NCBI RefSeq assembly: GCF_001927245.1
Contig: NZ_MJUX01000001.1
Span: 124,001 to 188,000, forward strand
Origin: Acuticoccus yangtzensis
Lineage (GTDB): Bacteria > Pseudomonadota > Alphaproteobacteria > Rhizobiales > Amorphaceae
Length of the DNA stretch: 64,000 bases
Direction of reading: 5' to 3'
In this document: positions 46,723 through 60,375 of the stretch, piece by piece
How positions within the stretch are numbered: the first letter of the stretch is position 1
How the letters are laid out: the number at the start of each line of letters is the position of its first letter
Position numbers and translations under genes: made by a program
The notes under the pieces: generated by a model
Told to the model about the DNA's origin: nothing
Database searches by the model: none
What the model saw: the letters and a program-made list of their open reading frames with translations, nothing else

Positions 46723-48411
46723 TCACACGCGGCGCCGGAAGCCAGCGTCGAGCGGGTCGAACTCGGCCGGATAGAAAGGGTCGCCATCGAGAAGCCCCGC
46801 CCAGTCCTGGCGGAACCGATGGCCCTCCACCGCGCGCTCGTATTGCCAGATCTCGCCCCCCCTTTCAAACAACCCGCCGGTGAGGCGTTGGCCGATCGTC
46901 GCCGACTCGTGGTGCACCGCCTCGGCGGCCGGAACGAGGAGATTGGTGAAGCCCGCCGCGTGCGCCTTCAGGCACAGGTCGACGTCGTTGAAGAGGACGC
47001 CGAAGCGGTCCGCGTTAAAACCGCCGAGCCGCTCGAACAGGCTGCGGCGGATCGCCATCAGCGCCCCGGTGACGCCGACGACGGACGTCTCGGCCCGCTG
47101 CCGGCCGCCAAATCCGGCGCAGCGCGCCGGCAGGAACCGTTCGGCGTGGCGCACGCGCGCCTCTCCCGCCAGCACCAGCCCCGCGTGCTGCACCCGCCCG
47201 TCCGGATAAAGAAGACGCGCTCCGGCCACGCCCACCTCGGGCCGCGCCGCCACGGCGGCCAAGGCGGCGAGCCAGCCGGGGCGGGAAAACTCGATGTCGT
47301 TGTTGGCAAACACCAGGACGTCGCCCTGCGCCGTGCGGGCCGCGAGGTTGTTGAGGGCGGCGAAGTTGAACGGGCGCGCGTCGCTGAGCACCTTATGGCC
47401 GGCCCGCTCGGCCTCCTCCAGGAGCGTTCGCGCGCGCGCGTCGGTCGTGCCGTTGTCGACGAGGATGGTCTCCTGCGGGCCGGGCCGGCTCGCCGCGAGC
47501 GTTTCGAGAAACCGCTCCAGATGGCCCGGCGCGTCCCGCGTCGCCGTGATCAGCGTGACGCTGGGCCCGGCCGTCACCGGCGCGGACTGCGGAGAAGCGG
47601 GGCGACCTGTCGCAAGCGCCCGGCCGGGCTGCCGCGGAACCGCAGCGGGCCACGCCGCCTTCGCCCGCACCGCATCGGCCAGCCGGACAGCGCGCCGCAT
47701 GGGGCCGAGCCGCACCACATCGAGCCGGCGGACGACGACGCTGCCGCTGGTCTCGCGCGGGCGCAGCAGCAGCGCCGCCGTGGGCGACGCGAGGCTGAAG
47801 CGCGCACGGTAGAGCGCACCGCGAACGCGGCGCAGCGTGCCGAGGCGCGCCCGCGGCGACACCGCATCATCGGCCAGCACCAGCGGTTCCACCCAGGCGA
47901 CCTTGCCCGCGTCATCCGTAAACTCGCCGGACATCTCCACCGTGCCGGGGCCGATCGGCGGGTCGAAGGTGAGGCGCAGGAGGCCCGTCTCCCCCACGTC
48001 GAACCGGTCGCCCGTCACGCGGACCCCCTCCGCCTCGGCGATGCGGATCCCCCTCATCCAACCCGCCGGGGTGGACGGCCGATGGCGCGGCCATGCGCCC
48101 TCGGCTCCGGCGCGTGGCGGCTGGCGCAGCGGTCCCAGCGGCCAGTCGGGGGCGAGCGTGCTCCATGGAGCCGCGCGGGCCACCATCAACGTGGCCGCCG
48201 CGGCCGGCCGGTCGGTAGGCCACACGTCGAACCCCGTCACCGGCTCGGCGGACGTGAACAGCGCTTCACCGGCCTCCAGCCGCAGCGGTACAGGACCGGC
48301 CGCCGTCACCACCGCCACACGCACGGCCACCGGGGCCGCGGCCGTGAGCCGGTAGCATCCCGGCGACAAGGGCAGCGCCACGCGCACAGGCGCACGCGCG
48401 CTCAGCTCCAC
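46723..48411 (-). CDS. Family 2 glycosyltransferase with N-terminal beta domain
   Basis: A protein of about 562 residues. The first ~265 residues are a beta-rich region of unknown role; the C-terminal ~290 form a GT-A glycosyltransferase family 2 domain. Signatures: VTLITATRDAPGHLERFLET, ILVDNGTTD, the RPFNFAALNNLAA block typical of GT2 rhamnosyl-type enzymes, VFANNDIEF at the metal site and FNDVDLCLKAHAAG. The GTG at 48411 has no ribosome-binding site. The frame stays open further, and a GGGAGGG lies before an in-frame CTG at 48489, so the 5' end is uncertain. Confidence 0.82.
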   Translation of the reverse strand: MELSARAPVRVALPLSPGCYRLTAAAPVAVRVAVVTAAGPVPLRLEAGEALFTSAEPVTGFDVWPTDRPAAAATLMVARAAPWSTLAPDWPLGPLRQPPRAGAEGAWPRHRPSTPAGWMRGIRIAEAEGVRVTGDRFDVGETGLLRLTFDPPIGPGTVEMSGEFTDDAGKVAWVEPLVLADDAVSPRARLGTLRRVRGALYRARFSLASPTAALLLRPRETSGSVVVRRLDVVRLGPMRRAVRLADAVRAKAAWPAAVPRQPGRALATGRPASPQSAPVTAGPSVTLITATRDAPGHLERFLETLAASRPGPQETILVDNGTTDARARTLLEEAERAGHKVLSDARPFNFAALNNLAARTAQGDVLVFANNDIEFSRPGWLAALAAVAARPEVGVAGARLLYPDGRVQHAGLVLAGEARVRHAERFLPARCAGFGGRQRAETSVVGVTGALMAIRRSLFERLGGFNADRFGVLFNDVDLCLKAHAAGFTNLLVPAAEAVHHESATIGQRLTGGLFERGGEIWQYERAVEGHRFRQDWAGLLDGDPFYPAEFDPLDAGFRRRV

Positions 48412-49128
48412 GTCGGCGCGCCAGTGACGGTCCGCGCTCTCGTGGCCGCCGCTGCTGTGGCCTGCGGTGTTGATGTCGATCTCGCTCAGGTCGCCCTCCC
48501 GGCGGCGCCGCCCTTCTCGCCGCCGTCATATCCGCCGCGGCACGGGGGGTCACGGGGCAACCTCGCCGGTGTGCTCTTGCGGTCACGCCGCGCTTGCCTC
48601 TCGACATCGGCGGCAAGCGGCAGGACACCATCGCGGTATAACAGACCTCACGCGCTTCGGGCGGCGACCGGCCACCCGCGGCCGTCGCACCGATCGTCTC
48701 GGCACCTCGGCGGGGCCGCGAAAGTCCAATAAATCCCGCAATTTATTTCCGTGGCACAACATTGAGCAATCGGTTCGCCCATCCGCCCACGACGCTGCGT
48801 GACAGGACCCCGCGGCCCCAATTCGATACGCCAAGCGCTTTCCTGTCATTCGACTCAATGGACCTTTGCAACGCTCCTATGGCCCGGACCGGCTTTGAAA
48901 CGCGTTGAATGTGCTCTACGAATTCGCACGGCCACGTGACGCGACCGCCCCGCTTGCCTATACTTTAGGTCGATCGGGCCTGATCTGCCGGACCAACCGC
49001 CCCGCCAAAGCCGGGACATGTCCGTGTCGAGGGAAATGTGATGGATGCACAACACATCCGGAGTTGGGTTCATACACCATCCGGTGTAGGACCTACCGAC
49101 GAATGCGTTGAAGGCAGGGTAAAGTAAC
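48412..49128. other. Long divergent intergenic region of the polysaccharide locus
   Basis: About 720 bases between the divergent GT2 and GT4 genes. GC falls in the right half (from ~48720), as expected for promoters. Short frames on both strands lack homology. The true 5' end of the GT2 gene may reach to ~48489. No structured RNA recognised. Confidence 0.5.
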
Positions 49129-50556
49129 TTGACCCGACCCCTGATCCTTTTTGATCTGACACGGCTCGTTTCGGCCTCCGGACGCTCCGCGCCGACCGGA
49201 ATCGAGCGCGTCGAGCTTGCCTATGCCAAATGGCTGTCGGGGCTCACCTCGGCGGACGTGCGCTTCGTCGTCACCATGCAGAGCGTGCGGATGATCGCCG
49301 ACTCCGCGGTGCCGCAATTCCTCGACCGGCAAGAAGCCACATGGGACGGCGGCGCGCAGGGCTTCTCGGCCGAAAGCGCCATCCTCAACGTCAACGAATT
49401 CCTCACCGGCGACGGCGCCCCCGCCGCCCCGCTCCTCGGCTACCTCTCGCGTGAAGAGCGCGAACTGCGCCGCTCACGTCGCGGCATCACCGGTGAGGCG
49501 CCCAGCCGCTCGCCGATCTCGAGCTGGGCGCAGCACATGGCCGCCAGCTGGGCGCGCGAACCCCTCGCCCCGCTGCTGCGCCAGACCCATCGCGACCGCC
49601 CCGTCATCTACCTGCGCGCCTCGCTCGACCGGCTGGAGCGGCCCGGACCGATCGAGCGGATCAAATCCTTCCCCGGCGTTCGGATGGTCAACGTCTGCCA
49701 CGACCTGATCCCGCTCGATTATCCGGAATTCGTGCGCCCCGGGACGGCCGCCACCTGCGCCGCCCGTGTCGAAACGCTCGCCAAGCACGCCGACGGGATC
49801 ATCTCCTCGTCGCACTATAGCGCCGCCCGGCTGCGGCAATATCTCGGCCCCAAGCCGCCGAAGATCGCCGTCTCGCACATCGGCTCCGAGCCCGCCCCGC
49901 CGACCGCCGCCCTGCCGCCGCTGGCGGACAAGCCCTTCTTCCTCGTCGTCTCCACCATCGAGGCGCGGAAGAACCACATGCTCCTCCTCAACGTGTGGCG
50001 GCGCCTGGTGGAGGACCTCGGCGAGGAAGCGCCCAAGCTCGTCATCGCCGGCAAGCGCGGCTGGGAGGCGCAGACCCCCATCGCCGTGCTCGACCGCGTG
50101 CGCAGCCTGTCGAGCCACGTTTACGAGGCCGGCGCCGTGCCCGACGCCGCGCTCGACGTCCTGCGCCGCAACGCCACCGCCGTTCTGATGCCCTCCTTCG
50201 TCGAAGGCTTCGGCATGCCGGTCACCGAGGCGCTCTCCGTCGACACCCCGGTGATCGCCTCCGACATTCCCGTCTTCCGCGAGATCGTCGGCCAGGCGGC
50301 CGAGCTGATCGACCCGCTCGACGGCCCGTCCTGGACCCAAGCCGTCATCGACTATGCGCAGCCCGGCTCGCCGCGCCGCGCCGCCGCCCTGGAGCGCGCC
50401 CGCCGCTACGAACCGCCCCAGTGGTCCGACCACTTCCGCGAAGTGCGCAACTTCATCGAGGAAGTCGGCCAGGTGCAGCCGAAGATCTACGTGCCCGCCC
50501 GCCGCCGGCCGATCCTGCAGACCCTCCTGCCCTCCCCGTCCCGCACCCTCCTCTGA
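49129..50556 (+). CDS. Family 4 (GT-B) glycosyltransferase
   Basis: A 475-residue retaining glycosyltransferase with the GT-B fold. The N-terminal part has LILFDLTRLVSASGR-S-A-PTGIERVE, seen in mannosyltransferase-like family members. The C-terminal donor domain has FFLVVSTIEARKNHMLLLNV and the E-x7-E motif in FVEGFGMPVTEALSV with the following TPVIASDIPVFREIVG. The only suitable start is TTG at 49129, with AGGG about 10 bases upstream. It is divergent from GT2 and probably adds a sugar to the same surface glycan; the sugar is unknown. Confidence 0.88.
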   Translation: MTRPLILFDLTRLVSASGRSAPTGIERVELAYAKWLSGLTSADVRFVVTMQSVRMIADSAVPQFLDRQEATWDGGAQGFSAESAILNVNEFLTGDGAPAAPLLGYLSREERELRRSRRGITGEAPSRSPISSWAQHMAASWAREPLAPLLRQTHRDRPVIYLRASLDRLERPGPIERIKSFPGVRMVNVCHDLIPLDYPEFVRPGTAATCAARVETLAKHADGIISSSHYSAARLRQYLGPKPPKIAVSHIGSEPAPPTAALPPLADKPFFLVVSTIEARKNHMLLLNVWRRLVEDLGEEAPKLVIAGKRGWEAQTPIAVLDRVRSLSSHVYEAGAVPDAALDVLRRNATAVLMPSFVEGFGMPVTEALSVDTPVIASDIPVFREIVGQAAELIDPLDGPSWTQAVIDYAQPGSPRRAAALERARRYEPPQWSDHFREVRNFIEEVGQVQPKIYVPARRRPILQTLLPSPSRTLL

Positions 50557-50613
50557 GAGGCCCGCCGGAGCGCCTCCGCCCGGCACCGGGACCGCCGCCG
50601 CCACCTGTCGTGA

Positions 50614-51981
<1,368 letters not shown>

Positions 51982-52443
51982 GTGACCGGCCACACGGCCA
52001 AGGTGCTCTGGACCGCCCGCGACGGGGACGACTTCCTGCGCGGGCGCTACAGCCGCACCCACACGCTCAGCTTCGACGGTGGCACCACCGTCGAAGGCTC
52101 CCCCGCCGCGATCAACGTTCCCGCGCCGTGGTCCGACGCCGCCGCCGTCGACCCCGAAGAGATGTTCGTGGCCGCCCTCTCCGCCTGCCACATGCTCTGG
52201 TTCCTCGATTTCGCCCGCCGCGCCGGCGTCAACGTCACCCGCTACGAGGACGACGCCGTCGGCACCATGGCCGACATCGGCGACGGTCGCCGCGCCGTAA
52301 CCCGTGTTGCGCTGCGTCCGCTCATCGCCAGCGATGCGGATGCCGCAACCCTCGCCGCGCTGCACGAGAAGGCGCACCACGCCTGCTTCATCGCCAATTC
52401 CGTGCGCACCGAGATCGTCGTGGAGCCTTACCCCGGCGCTTGA
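51982..52443 (+). CDS. OsmC-family thiol peroxidase
   Basis: A 153-residue OsmC/Ohr-type protein reducing organic hydroperoxides through two cysteines. C69 (in VAALSACHMLWFLDFAR) and C134 (in HEKAHHACFIANS) match the peroxidatic and resolving cysteines. It starts with GTG immediately after the enolase stop codon with no spacer, so translation is coupled to enolase. The link of a peroxide defence gene to enolase is an operon feature seen in related species. Confidence 0.93.
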   Translation: MTGHTAKVLWTARDGDDFLRGRYSRTHTLSFDGGTTVEGSPAAINVPAPWSDAAAVDPEEMFVAALSACHMLWFLDFARRAGVNVTRYEDDAVGTMADIGDGRRAVTRVALRPLIASDADAATLAALHEKAHHACFIANSVRTEIVVEPYPGA

Positions 52444-52553
52444 GCCGTGGGGGCCGCCGCGGCCTCCGGCGGGCTCCTGCTCACCAACGATCAGGGACCG
52501 CCTAATCGCCGGAACCGCCATCACCCCTGCACCGCGTGGCAGACCCGGCGGCA

Positions 52554-52602
52554 CCTTGCCAAGGACAAGCGGCTAAAGCCGGCCTTCGGCTCCTTGGCAA
52601 GG
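52554..52602. terminator. 12-bp inverted repeat between osmC and tgt
   Basis: Perfect 12-bp stem CCTTGCCAAGGA/TCCTTGGCAAGG enclosing a 25-base loop that can form a smaller AGCCG/CGGCT hairpin. It lies between convergent genes and may stop transcription both ways or be a dispersed intergenic palindrome. No U-run. Confidence 0.45.
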
Positions 52603-52707
52603 CACCACCGGGCCCGCCAAGGGTTGGGGGCGACGGCGGCTCCAGCGATCAGGCAGCGCGGGCCCGCAATGCGTGAGCGCCTCGCGGGCGGTGGGGCACT
52701 TTATGCG

Positions 52708-53817
52708 CTACGCTCCGCCGCCCCAGATTTCAGCCAGCCGGGCGCGCTTTTCGGCGAAACGGCCCTCGGCGATCGCCGCGCGGAGGTCCGCCATCAGGCG
52801 CTGGTAGAAGGCGATGTTGTTCCACGAGATCAGCGTGGCGGCCAGCGGCTCGCCCACCTTCACGAGGTGGTGCAGGTAGCCGCGCGAGAAGTCGCGCGAG
52901 GCGTGGCAGTCGAGGTTCGCGTCCAGCGGCGTGTCGTCGGTGGCGAAACGGGCGTTCTTGAGGTTCACCTTGCCTGTGGTGGTGTAGGCGAGGCCGTGGC
53001 GGCCCGCCCGCGTCGGCATCACGCAGTCGAACATGTCGATGCCCCGCGCCACCGCGCCGATGAGATCGCCCGGCGTACCGACGCCCATCAAGTAGCGTGC
53101 GTGCGTCGCCGGCAGATGCGGCGCGGTCACATCGATGGTGGCGAACATCTCATCCTGCGGCTCGCCCACGGCGAGCCCGCCGATCGCGTAGCCGTCGAAG
53201 CCGATGCCGACCAGCCCCTCCGCCGAACGCTGCCGCTCCGAGGGATCGGTGCCGCCCTGGACGATGCCGAACTGCAGGCGGCCCGACTGCGCCTCGAGGA
53301 ATGTGCGCCGCGCGAGGGCGCCCCAGTCCAGGCTGATCGTCACCGAACGCGCGATCTCCTCCGGCGTCGCCGGAAGACGCACGCACTCGTCGAGCTGCAT
53401 CTGGATGTCAGCGCCGAGCTTGAGCTGGATCTCCACCGCCGACTCCGGCGTCAGCCGATGCATCGAGCCGTCCACGTGGCTCTTGAAGGTCACCCCGTCG
53501 TCGTCGATCTTCCTCAGCGCCGACAGGGACATGACCTGGAAGCCGCCCGAGTCGGTCAGGATCGTGTGCGGCCAGCGCATGAACTCGTGCAGGCCGCCGA
53601 AGGATGCGACCCGGTCCGCTCCCGGACGCAGCATCAGGTGATAGGTGTTGCCCAGCACCACCTGCGCGCCGGTGGACTCCACGTCGCGCATCAGCATCGT
53701 CTTCACCGTCGCCTGCGTGCCCACGGGCATGAAGGCCGGCGTCTCCACGAGACCGTGCGGCGTCACCAGGCGGCCGCGGCGCGCCCCGCCATCGGTGGTC
53801 AGAAGTTGGAAGCTCAT
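52708..53817 (-). CDS. tgt: tRNA-guanine (queuine) transglycosylase with degenerate zinc site
   Basis: A 369-residue TGT, which swaps guanine 34 of GUN-anticodon tRNAs for preQ1 in queuosine synthesis. Family motifs: [84 protein letters not shown]. The zinc-binding C-x-C-x2-C...H site is eroded: positions 302, 304, 307 and 333 are L, C, S and N. The ATG overlaps the queA stop by 4 bases. Confidence 0.95.
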   Translation of the reverse strand: MSFQLLTTDGGARRGRLVTPHGLVETPAFMPVGTQATVKTMLMRDVESTGAQVVLGNTYHLMLRPGADRVASFGGLHEFMRWPHTILTDSGGFQVMSLSALRKIDDDGVTFKSHVDGSMHRLTPESAVEIQLKLGADIQMQLDECVRLPATPEEIARSVTISLDWGALARRTFLEAQSGRLQFGIVQGGTDPSERQRSAEGLVGIGFDGYAIGGLAVGEPQDEMFATIDVTAPHLPATHARYLMGVGTPGDLIGAVARGIDMFDCVMPTRAGRHGLAYTTTGKVNLKNARFATDDTPLDANLDCHASRDFSRGYLHHLVKVGEPLAATLISWNNIAFYQRLMADLRAAIAEGRFAEKRARLAEIWGGGA

Positions 53818-54875
53818 GGGCGGGGGTCCGGGAAGAGCAGCGAGGCGTCGCCGTAGGAGTAGAAGCGGTACCCTTCGGCGAGGGCATGGGCGTAGATGGC
53901 GTGCATGCGCGGCAGGCCGACCAGCGCCGCCACCAGCATCATCAAGGTCGAGCGCGGCAGGTGGAAGTTGGTCATCAGCCCGTCCACCGCGTTGAAGCGG
54001 AAGCCGGGGCGGATGAAGATGCGCGTCTCCCCCTCGAACGGGGCGAGCGTGCCGGACTGGGCTGCGCTCTCGAGGATCCGCAAGGCCGTGGTGCCGACCG
54101 CGATCACGCGCCCGCCCGCGGCCTTCGTGGCGGCGATCTCCGCCACCGTGGCCGCCGTCACCGTGCCGGTCTCGGCGTGCATCTCGTGCTCGTCCAGCCG
54201 CTCCACCTTAACCGGCAGGAATGTGCCGGCACCCACGTGGAGGGTGACGCGCGACAGGGATATCCCGCTGGCGGCGAGTTCGGCGAGCAGGCGTTCGGTG
54301 AAGTGGAGCCCTGCGGTGGGCGCGGCGACGGAGCCCGCGGGGTCGGCATAGACGGTCTGGTAGTCGTCCATGTCCTGCGCATCGGGAGCGCGTTTGGCGG
54401 CGATGTAAGGGGGCAGCGGCATCGAGCCGACCGCGAACGGATCGTCCTCGAACTGCACGCGCACCTCCGGACCGTCGCGCGAGACGACCTCGGCGGCGGC
54501 GTGGCGACCGCCTTCGGTGAAGGTCAGCCTGTCGCCGGGGGCGATGCGCTTGGCCGGCTTGGCGAAGGCGCGCCAGGTGCCGGGCGGGTCCTCGGCCAGA
54601 AGCGTCAGCTCCACCTTCGACGAGGCGTCGCCGCGCACGCGGGTGCCGACCAGGCGCGCCGGGACGACGCGGCTGTCGTTGACGACGAGGCGGTCGCCGG
54701 GGCGAAGGAGGCTCGGAAGGTCGCGCACATGGCGGTCCTCGAACCCGTCGCTGGGGCGCGAGACGAGGAGCCGTGCCGCATCGCGCGGGACGGCCGGGCG
54801 GAGCGCAATGGCCCCGTCCGGCAGCGTGAAGTCGTAATCGTCGAGGGACTCGCCCTCGCCCAGGGTGGCGGTCAA
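53814..54875 (-). CDS. queA: S-adenosylmethionine:tRNA ribosyltransferase-isomerase
   Basis: A 353-residue enzyme transferring the ribosyl part of SAM to preQ1 in tRNA to give epoxyqueuosine. Family blocks: [17 protein letters not shown] at the N-terminus, [20 protein letters not shown], the [17 protein letters not shown] motif near residue 187, [13 protein letters not shown], and [18 protein letters not shown]. It is followed by tgt with ATGA overlap, the usual queuosine pair, and preceded by a cyclophilin gene 16 bases upstream. Confidence 0.96.
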   Translation of the reverse strand: MTATLGEGESLDDYDFTLPDGAIALRPAVPRDAARLLVSRPSDGFEDRHVRDLPSLLRPGDRLVVNDSRVVPARLVGTRVRGDASSKVELTLLAEDPPGTWRAFAKPAKRIAPGDRLTFTEGGRHAAAEVVSRDGPEVRVQFEDDPFAVGSMPLPPYIAAKRAPDAQDMDDYQTVYADPAGSVAAPTAGLHFTERLLAELAASGISLSRVTLHVGAGTFLPVKVERLDEHEMHAETGTVTAATVAEIAATKAAGGRVIAVGTTALRILESAAQSGTLAPFEGETRIFIRPGFRFNAVDGLMTNFHLPRSTLMMLVAALVGLPRMHAIYAHALAEGYRFYSYGDASLLFPDPRP

Positions 54876-54891
54876 GGCCGTCGTCAGCCGA

Positions 54892-55431
54892 TCAATTGTC
54901 GGCGGCGATGCGCGCGCGGACGATCTTGTCCGGGTTCGCGACCTTGCCGTTGTTGGCCTGGGTGCCGGCGTTCAGCGCGTCGACATGCTCCATGCCGTCG
55001 ATCACCTGACCGAACACGGTGTACTGACCGTCGAGGAAGGTGGCATCGTCGAACACGATGAAGAACTGCGAGTTGGCGCTGTTCGGGTTCTGCGCCCGCG
55101 CCATGGAGACCGCACCACGCATGTGCTTGGTCTTGTTGAACTCGGCCTTCAGGTCCGGATAGTCGGACGAGCCCATGCCGGTGCCGGTCGGATCGCCGGT
55201 CTGCGCCATGAAGCCGGGGATAACGCGGTGGAAGACCACGCCGTCATAAAAGCCCTCGCGGGTCAGCTTCTTAATGCGCTCGACGTGGCCGGGCGCGATC
55301 TCGGGCAGAAGCTCGATGGTGACGGGGCCGTCCTCGAGCTCGAGGATCAGGGTGTTCTCGGGGTCGGCCGCGCCGGCGTGGGCGGTGGAGACCAGCGCCA
55401 TCGCGACGGCGGCGAGCAGGCGAGAAATCAT
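54892..55431 (-). CDS. Secreted cyclophilin-type peptidyl-prolyl isomerase
   Basis: A 179-residue PPIase with a Sec signal peptide (residues 1-21, [20 protein letters not shown]) and a cyclophilin domain. The catalytic arginine is in [20 protein letters not shown], followed by [18 protein letters not shown] and [25 protein letters not shown] split across family strands. It should speed proline isomerisation of periplasmic proteins. It lies between coaD and queA on the same strand, as in many Hyphomicrobiales. Confidence 0.94.
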   Translation of the reverse strand: MISRLLAAVAMALVSTAHAGAADPENTLILELEDGPVTIELLPEIAPGHVERIKKLTREGFYDGVVFHRVIPGFMAQTGDPTGTGMGSSDYPDLKAEFNKTKHMRGAVSMARAQNPNSANSQFFIVFDDATFLDGQYTVFGQVIDGMEHVDALNAGTQANNGKVANPDKIVRARIAADN

Positions 55432-55615
55432 CGTGTCGTCCTTTCGGGTCGGTCGGGGCGGATGGACCGCCCCTTCTTTGGTGAACCCTTAGCCCATCCC
55501 GCGGTGCGAGTTCACTAGGGCCATTGCGCTCACGGCGTGTTCACCGGAAAAGTTGAGCCGCACCGGCAAAGCCGAGCTTGGCCGCCCCGTCAAGCCGCCC
55601 CTGCCGCGCCGGGCC

Positions 55616-56110
55616 TCAGCCCTGTGCCAGCCGGGCCGCCAGAGCGTCCGCCACATGGGCGGGAACGAACGGGCGAACGTCGCCGCCGAGCTGGGCGATC
55701 TGACGCACCAAGGTGGCGGTGATGAAGCGCGTCGACGGCGAGGCGGGAAGGAAGACGGTGGAAAGCCCCGGCACCATCGTCTCGTTCATGCCGGCCATCT
55801 GCATCTCGTAGTCGAGATCGCTGCCGTCGCGCAGACCGCGGATGAGAAGCGTCGCGCCATGGTCGACCGCCGCCACGGTGACGAGGTTCTGAAACGAGAC
55901 CACGGCGAAGCGGTCGGCGGCGATGCCCGCCGCAGCCACCGCCTCACGCAGCATGGTTTCGCGCGCCTCGAACGAGAAGAGCGGCTTTTTGCCGGGATGA
56001 ACGCCGATGCCGGCGACCACCCTGTCGGCAACCGCGAAAGCGCGCACCAGCACATCCATATGTCCGTTGGTCACGGGATCGAACGACCCCGGATAAAAGG
56101 CGGTGCGCAT
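55616..56110 (-). CDS. coaD: Phosphopantetheine adenylyltransferase
   Basis: A 164-residue nucleotidyltransferase making dephospho-CoA from 4'-phosphopantetheine and ATP. The start [20 protein letters not shown] carries the H-x-G-H-like active-site NGH, followed by [35 protein letters not shown] with the conserved arginine, and the C-terminal [11 protein letters not shown] region. Length is typical. The ATG at 56110 is chosen by homology over the open frame to 56161. It leads the coaD-cyclophilin-queA-tgt group. Confidence 0.96.
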   Translation of the reverse strand: MRTAFYPGSFDPVTNGHMDVLVRAFAVADRVVAGIGVHPGKKPLFSFEARETMLREAVAAAGIAADRFAVVSFQNLVTVAAVDHGATLLIRGLRDGSDLDYEMQMAGMNETMVPGLSTVFLPASPSTRFITATLVRQIAQLGGDVRPFVPAHVADALAARLAQG

Positions 56111-56442
56111 GACGGTGATTCCAGATGGCAAAAGGGTGTGGCGGGCCGCAGGTCTTAACAAGATTGATAGACCTTCAGCAATCCCTGCAACACTTATGGT
56201 AAACGACTGTTATCATTTTATTATTGGGTCGTTCGGAACCAGTTCAGACCGGATGCGTTTTTTCAACATCAGACGGATGCGAGGCGCCATGGCGGCGCCC
56301 GACCGGATCCGGGGCAGCACCCAGAAGGTGCCGCCCGCCATCCCCGCCGCGAAACGCGCGGGATGTGATGAGCGACACAGGTGAAGAACGCGATCGTCGT
56401 TAATTCATCTCGTGTCGCCCGGATGAACTTGAGGAGATTGAA
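56111..56442. other. AT-rich intergenic promoter region
   Basis: About 330 bases between divergent coaD and a small secreted-protein gene. The part from 56158 to 56275 is markedly AT-rich and should hold both promoters. A plus-strand frame crossing it has no homology. No structured RNA recognised. Confidence 0.5.
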
Positions 56443-56754
56443 ATGAACGCCGACCGCCGCATTCTGACCCCGATCGCCGGTACCGTTCTCGCTGGATTCA
56501 TGATTGCTGCCGCCACGCTGGGCGGGAGCATGGCCGAAGGAACGGCCGCCCCTAAGAGTGACCGCTTCGCCGTGGTCGGGGACAGCCTCTGCGCCGGTCA
56601 GGCGTGGCCCAATCTGTCTTCGGAATGCCTGGCGTGGTCCGAGGGACAGGCCGTCGCTTCGCCGGTGCGTTTCGTGACCATCGCGTCGAGCGATAAATCC
56701 GCCCGCGTGACCAAGCTGGAGCGCACGCCGGTTGAGGAAATCGCGCTGCACTAA
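56443..56754 (+). CDS. Small secreted protein of unknown function
   Basis: A 103-residue protein with a signal peptide-like N-terminus (residues 8-31, LTPIAGTVLAGFMIAAATLG) and a short exported domain with two cysteines (C51 and C62, in DSLCAGQAWPNLSSECLAW) that could form a disulfide. The ATG has GAGGAG upstream. It resembles short rhizobial exported proteins with a K-x-D-R-F...C...W-P...C-L layout, none of known function. It may share a transcript with the next small gene, but palindromes lie between them. Confidence 0.75.
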   Translation: MNADRRILTPIAGTVLAGFMIAAATLGGSMAEGTAAPKSDRFAVVGDSLCAGQAWPNLSSECLAWSEGQAVASPVRFVTIASSDKSARVTKLERTPVEEIALH

Positions 56755-56771
56755 ACTCCAATAAATAGTCA

Positions 56772-56802
56772 ACAGAATTGTTCGATTTACGCACAATTCT
56801 GT
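56772..56802. promoter_or_regulatory. 10-bp inverted repeat after the first small secreted gene
   Basis: Perfect palindrome ACAGAATTGT/ACAATTCTGT with an 11-base spacer, 18 bases past the stop codon. AT-rich arms argue against a strong terminator and fit an operator or an RNA stability element. A second palindrome with the same spacer length follows at 56821. Confidence 0.45.
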
Positions 56803-56820
56803 GAGGCACTGTTGCGGATC

Positions 56821-56845
56821 AGCCTCAGTCTCATAAATTGAGGCT
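56821..56845. promoter_or_regulatory. 7-bp inverted repeat upstream of second small secreted gene
   Basis: Perfect palindrome AGCCTCA/TGAGGCT with an 11-base spacer, ending 21 bases before the ATG at 56867. The loop (GTCTCATAAAT) contains a possible -10-like CATAAA. It could be an operator or a leader hairpin affecting translation. Confidence 0.4.
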
Positions 56846-56866
56846 ATGTCCGCGAGAGGTAATCCT

Positions 56867-57136
56867 ATGTACGGTGCCATCATCAAAAGCTCGATCATCG
56901 CGTCTGCCTTTGGCGTCGTGGCGCTCGCCCTCGCATTGACGGCTTCCAACTTCACGCGCGTGTCGACCACCACCCCGGCCTTGAAGGGCGATCTCCTCGT
57001 GGCGTTGGCCTATGAGAGCTGCCCCGAGGCCGATTGCGCCGCATTTCACGAGAAGCTGGGTGGCTATTCAACCGTGGTCGACCGCGACCTGGAGGCCGGG
57101 ACGATCACTCTGACCCGGCTGCGCCCTACCGACTGA
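56867..57136 (+). CDS. Small membrane-anchored/secreted protein of unknown function
   Basis: An 89-residue protein with an N-terminal hydrophobic segment (residues 4-30, AIIKSSIIASAFGVVALALA) and a short exported domain with two close cysteines (ESCPEADCAAF). It ends with a strand-like GTITLTRL motif. The ATG at 56867 has GAGAGGT upstream; an ATG at 56846 is open in frame but lacks a site. Its general layout (K-G-D near the mature start, two cysteines, C-terminal V-x-x-L-x-R strand) resembles the preceding small protein, suggesting distant relatives. Confidence 0.72.
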   Translation: MYGAIIKSSIIASAFGVVALALALTASNFTRVSTTTPALKGDLLVALAYESCPEADCAAFHEKLGGYSTVVDRDLEAGTITLTRLRPTD

Positions 57137-57237
57137 GGCCGCGCCACACCGCGCAGCCGCGCCGGCCCGGACGCGCTGCAGCACGAGCTGCGCCGGTCGG
57201 TGTCGAGGCTGAGCTTTCGGCGTAGCAACGGACCAAA

Positions 57238-57277
57238 TGAAAGAGCCGCCAGCGAGATCCCGCTGGCGGCTCTTTCA
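57238..57277. terminator. Long bidirectional hairpin between small gene and gyrA
   Basis: Perfect 17-bp stem (57238-57254 with 57261-57277) reading TGAAAGAGCCGCCAGCG, loop AGATCC. AAAG/CTTT ends give short U-runs on both strands. It lies between convergent genes and is the obvious terminator for both, including gyrA. Confidence 0.88.
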
Positions 57278-57324
57278 ACATCGGTGCTGATTTTCTCCTC
57301 ACTCCTCAGAGAGAGGCGCGCGGC

Positions 57325-60129
<2,805 letters not shown>

Positions 60130-60375
60130 ACGTCACACTCCTACGGGGAATGGGACTTAGCTAACGATTCCGAACGCCAATTGCCAGCGCTGGCGGCCCT
60201 TTTGAGTGACTTCGCCACAGCCGCGTGGACTTTTCCGACCTCGAACGCCCTGCGGCCCCTCAGAAGCCGCGGCCAGCGGCTTCATGGGTGCGGGGCTCCG
60301 CCGTGCCTCCGGGCGGCGCATCCGGCCCGCGACCGTGGCGTGGGCGCGGCGCCAAGCGACGTCGATGCGCCGTCT

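Noticed and set aside
46015-48732. 905-codon plus-strand open frame
   Set aside because: Antisense to the permease and GT2 genes, His/Arg-rich, no domain.
60263-60283. 8-bp hairpin after the ferritin-like gene as terminator
   Set aside because: More than 90 bases after the stop codon and without a U-run; too weak to call.
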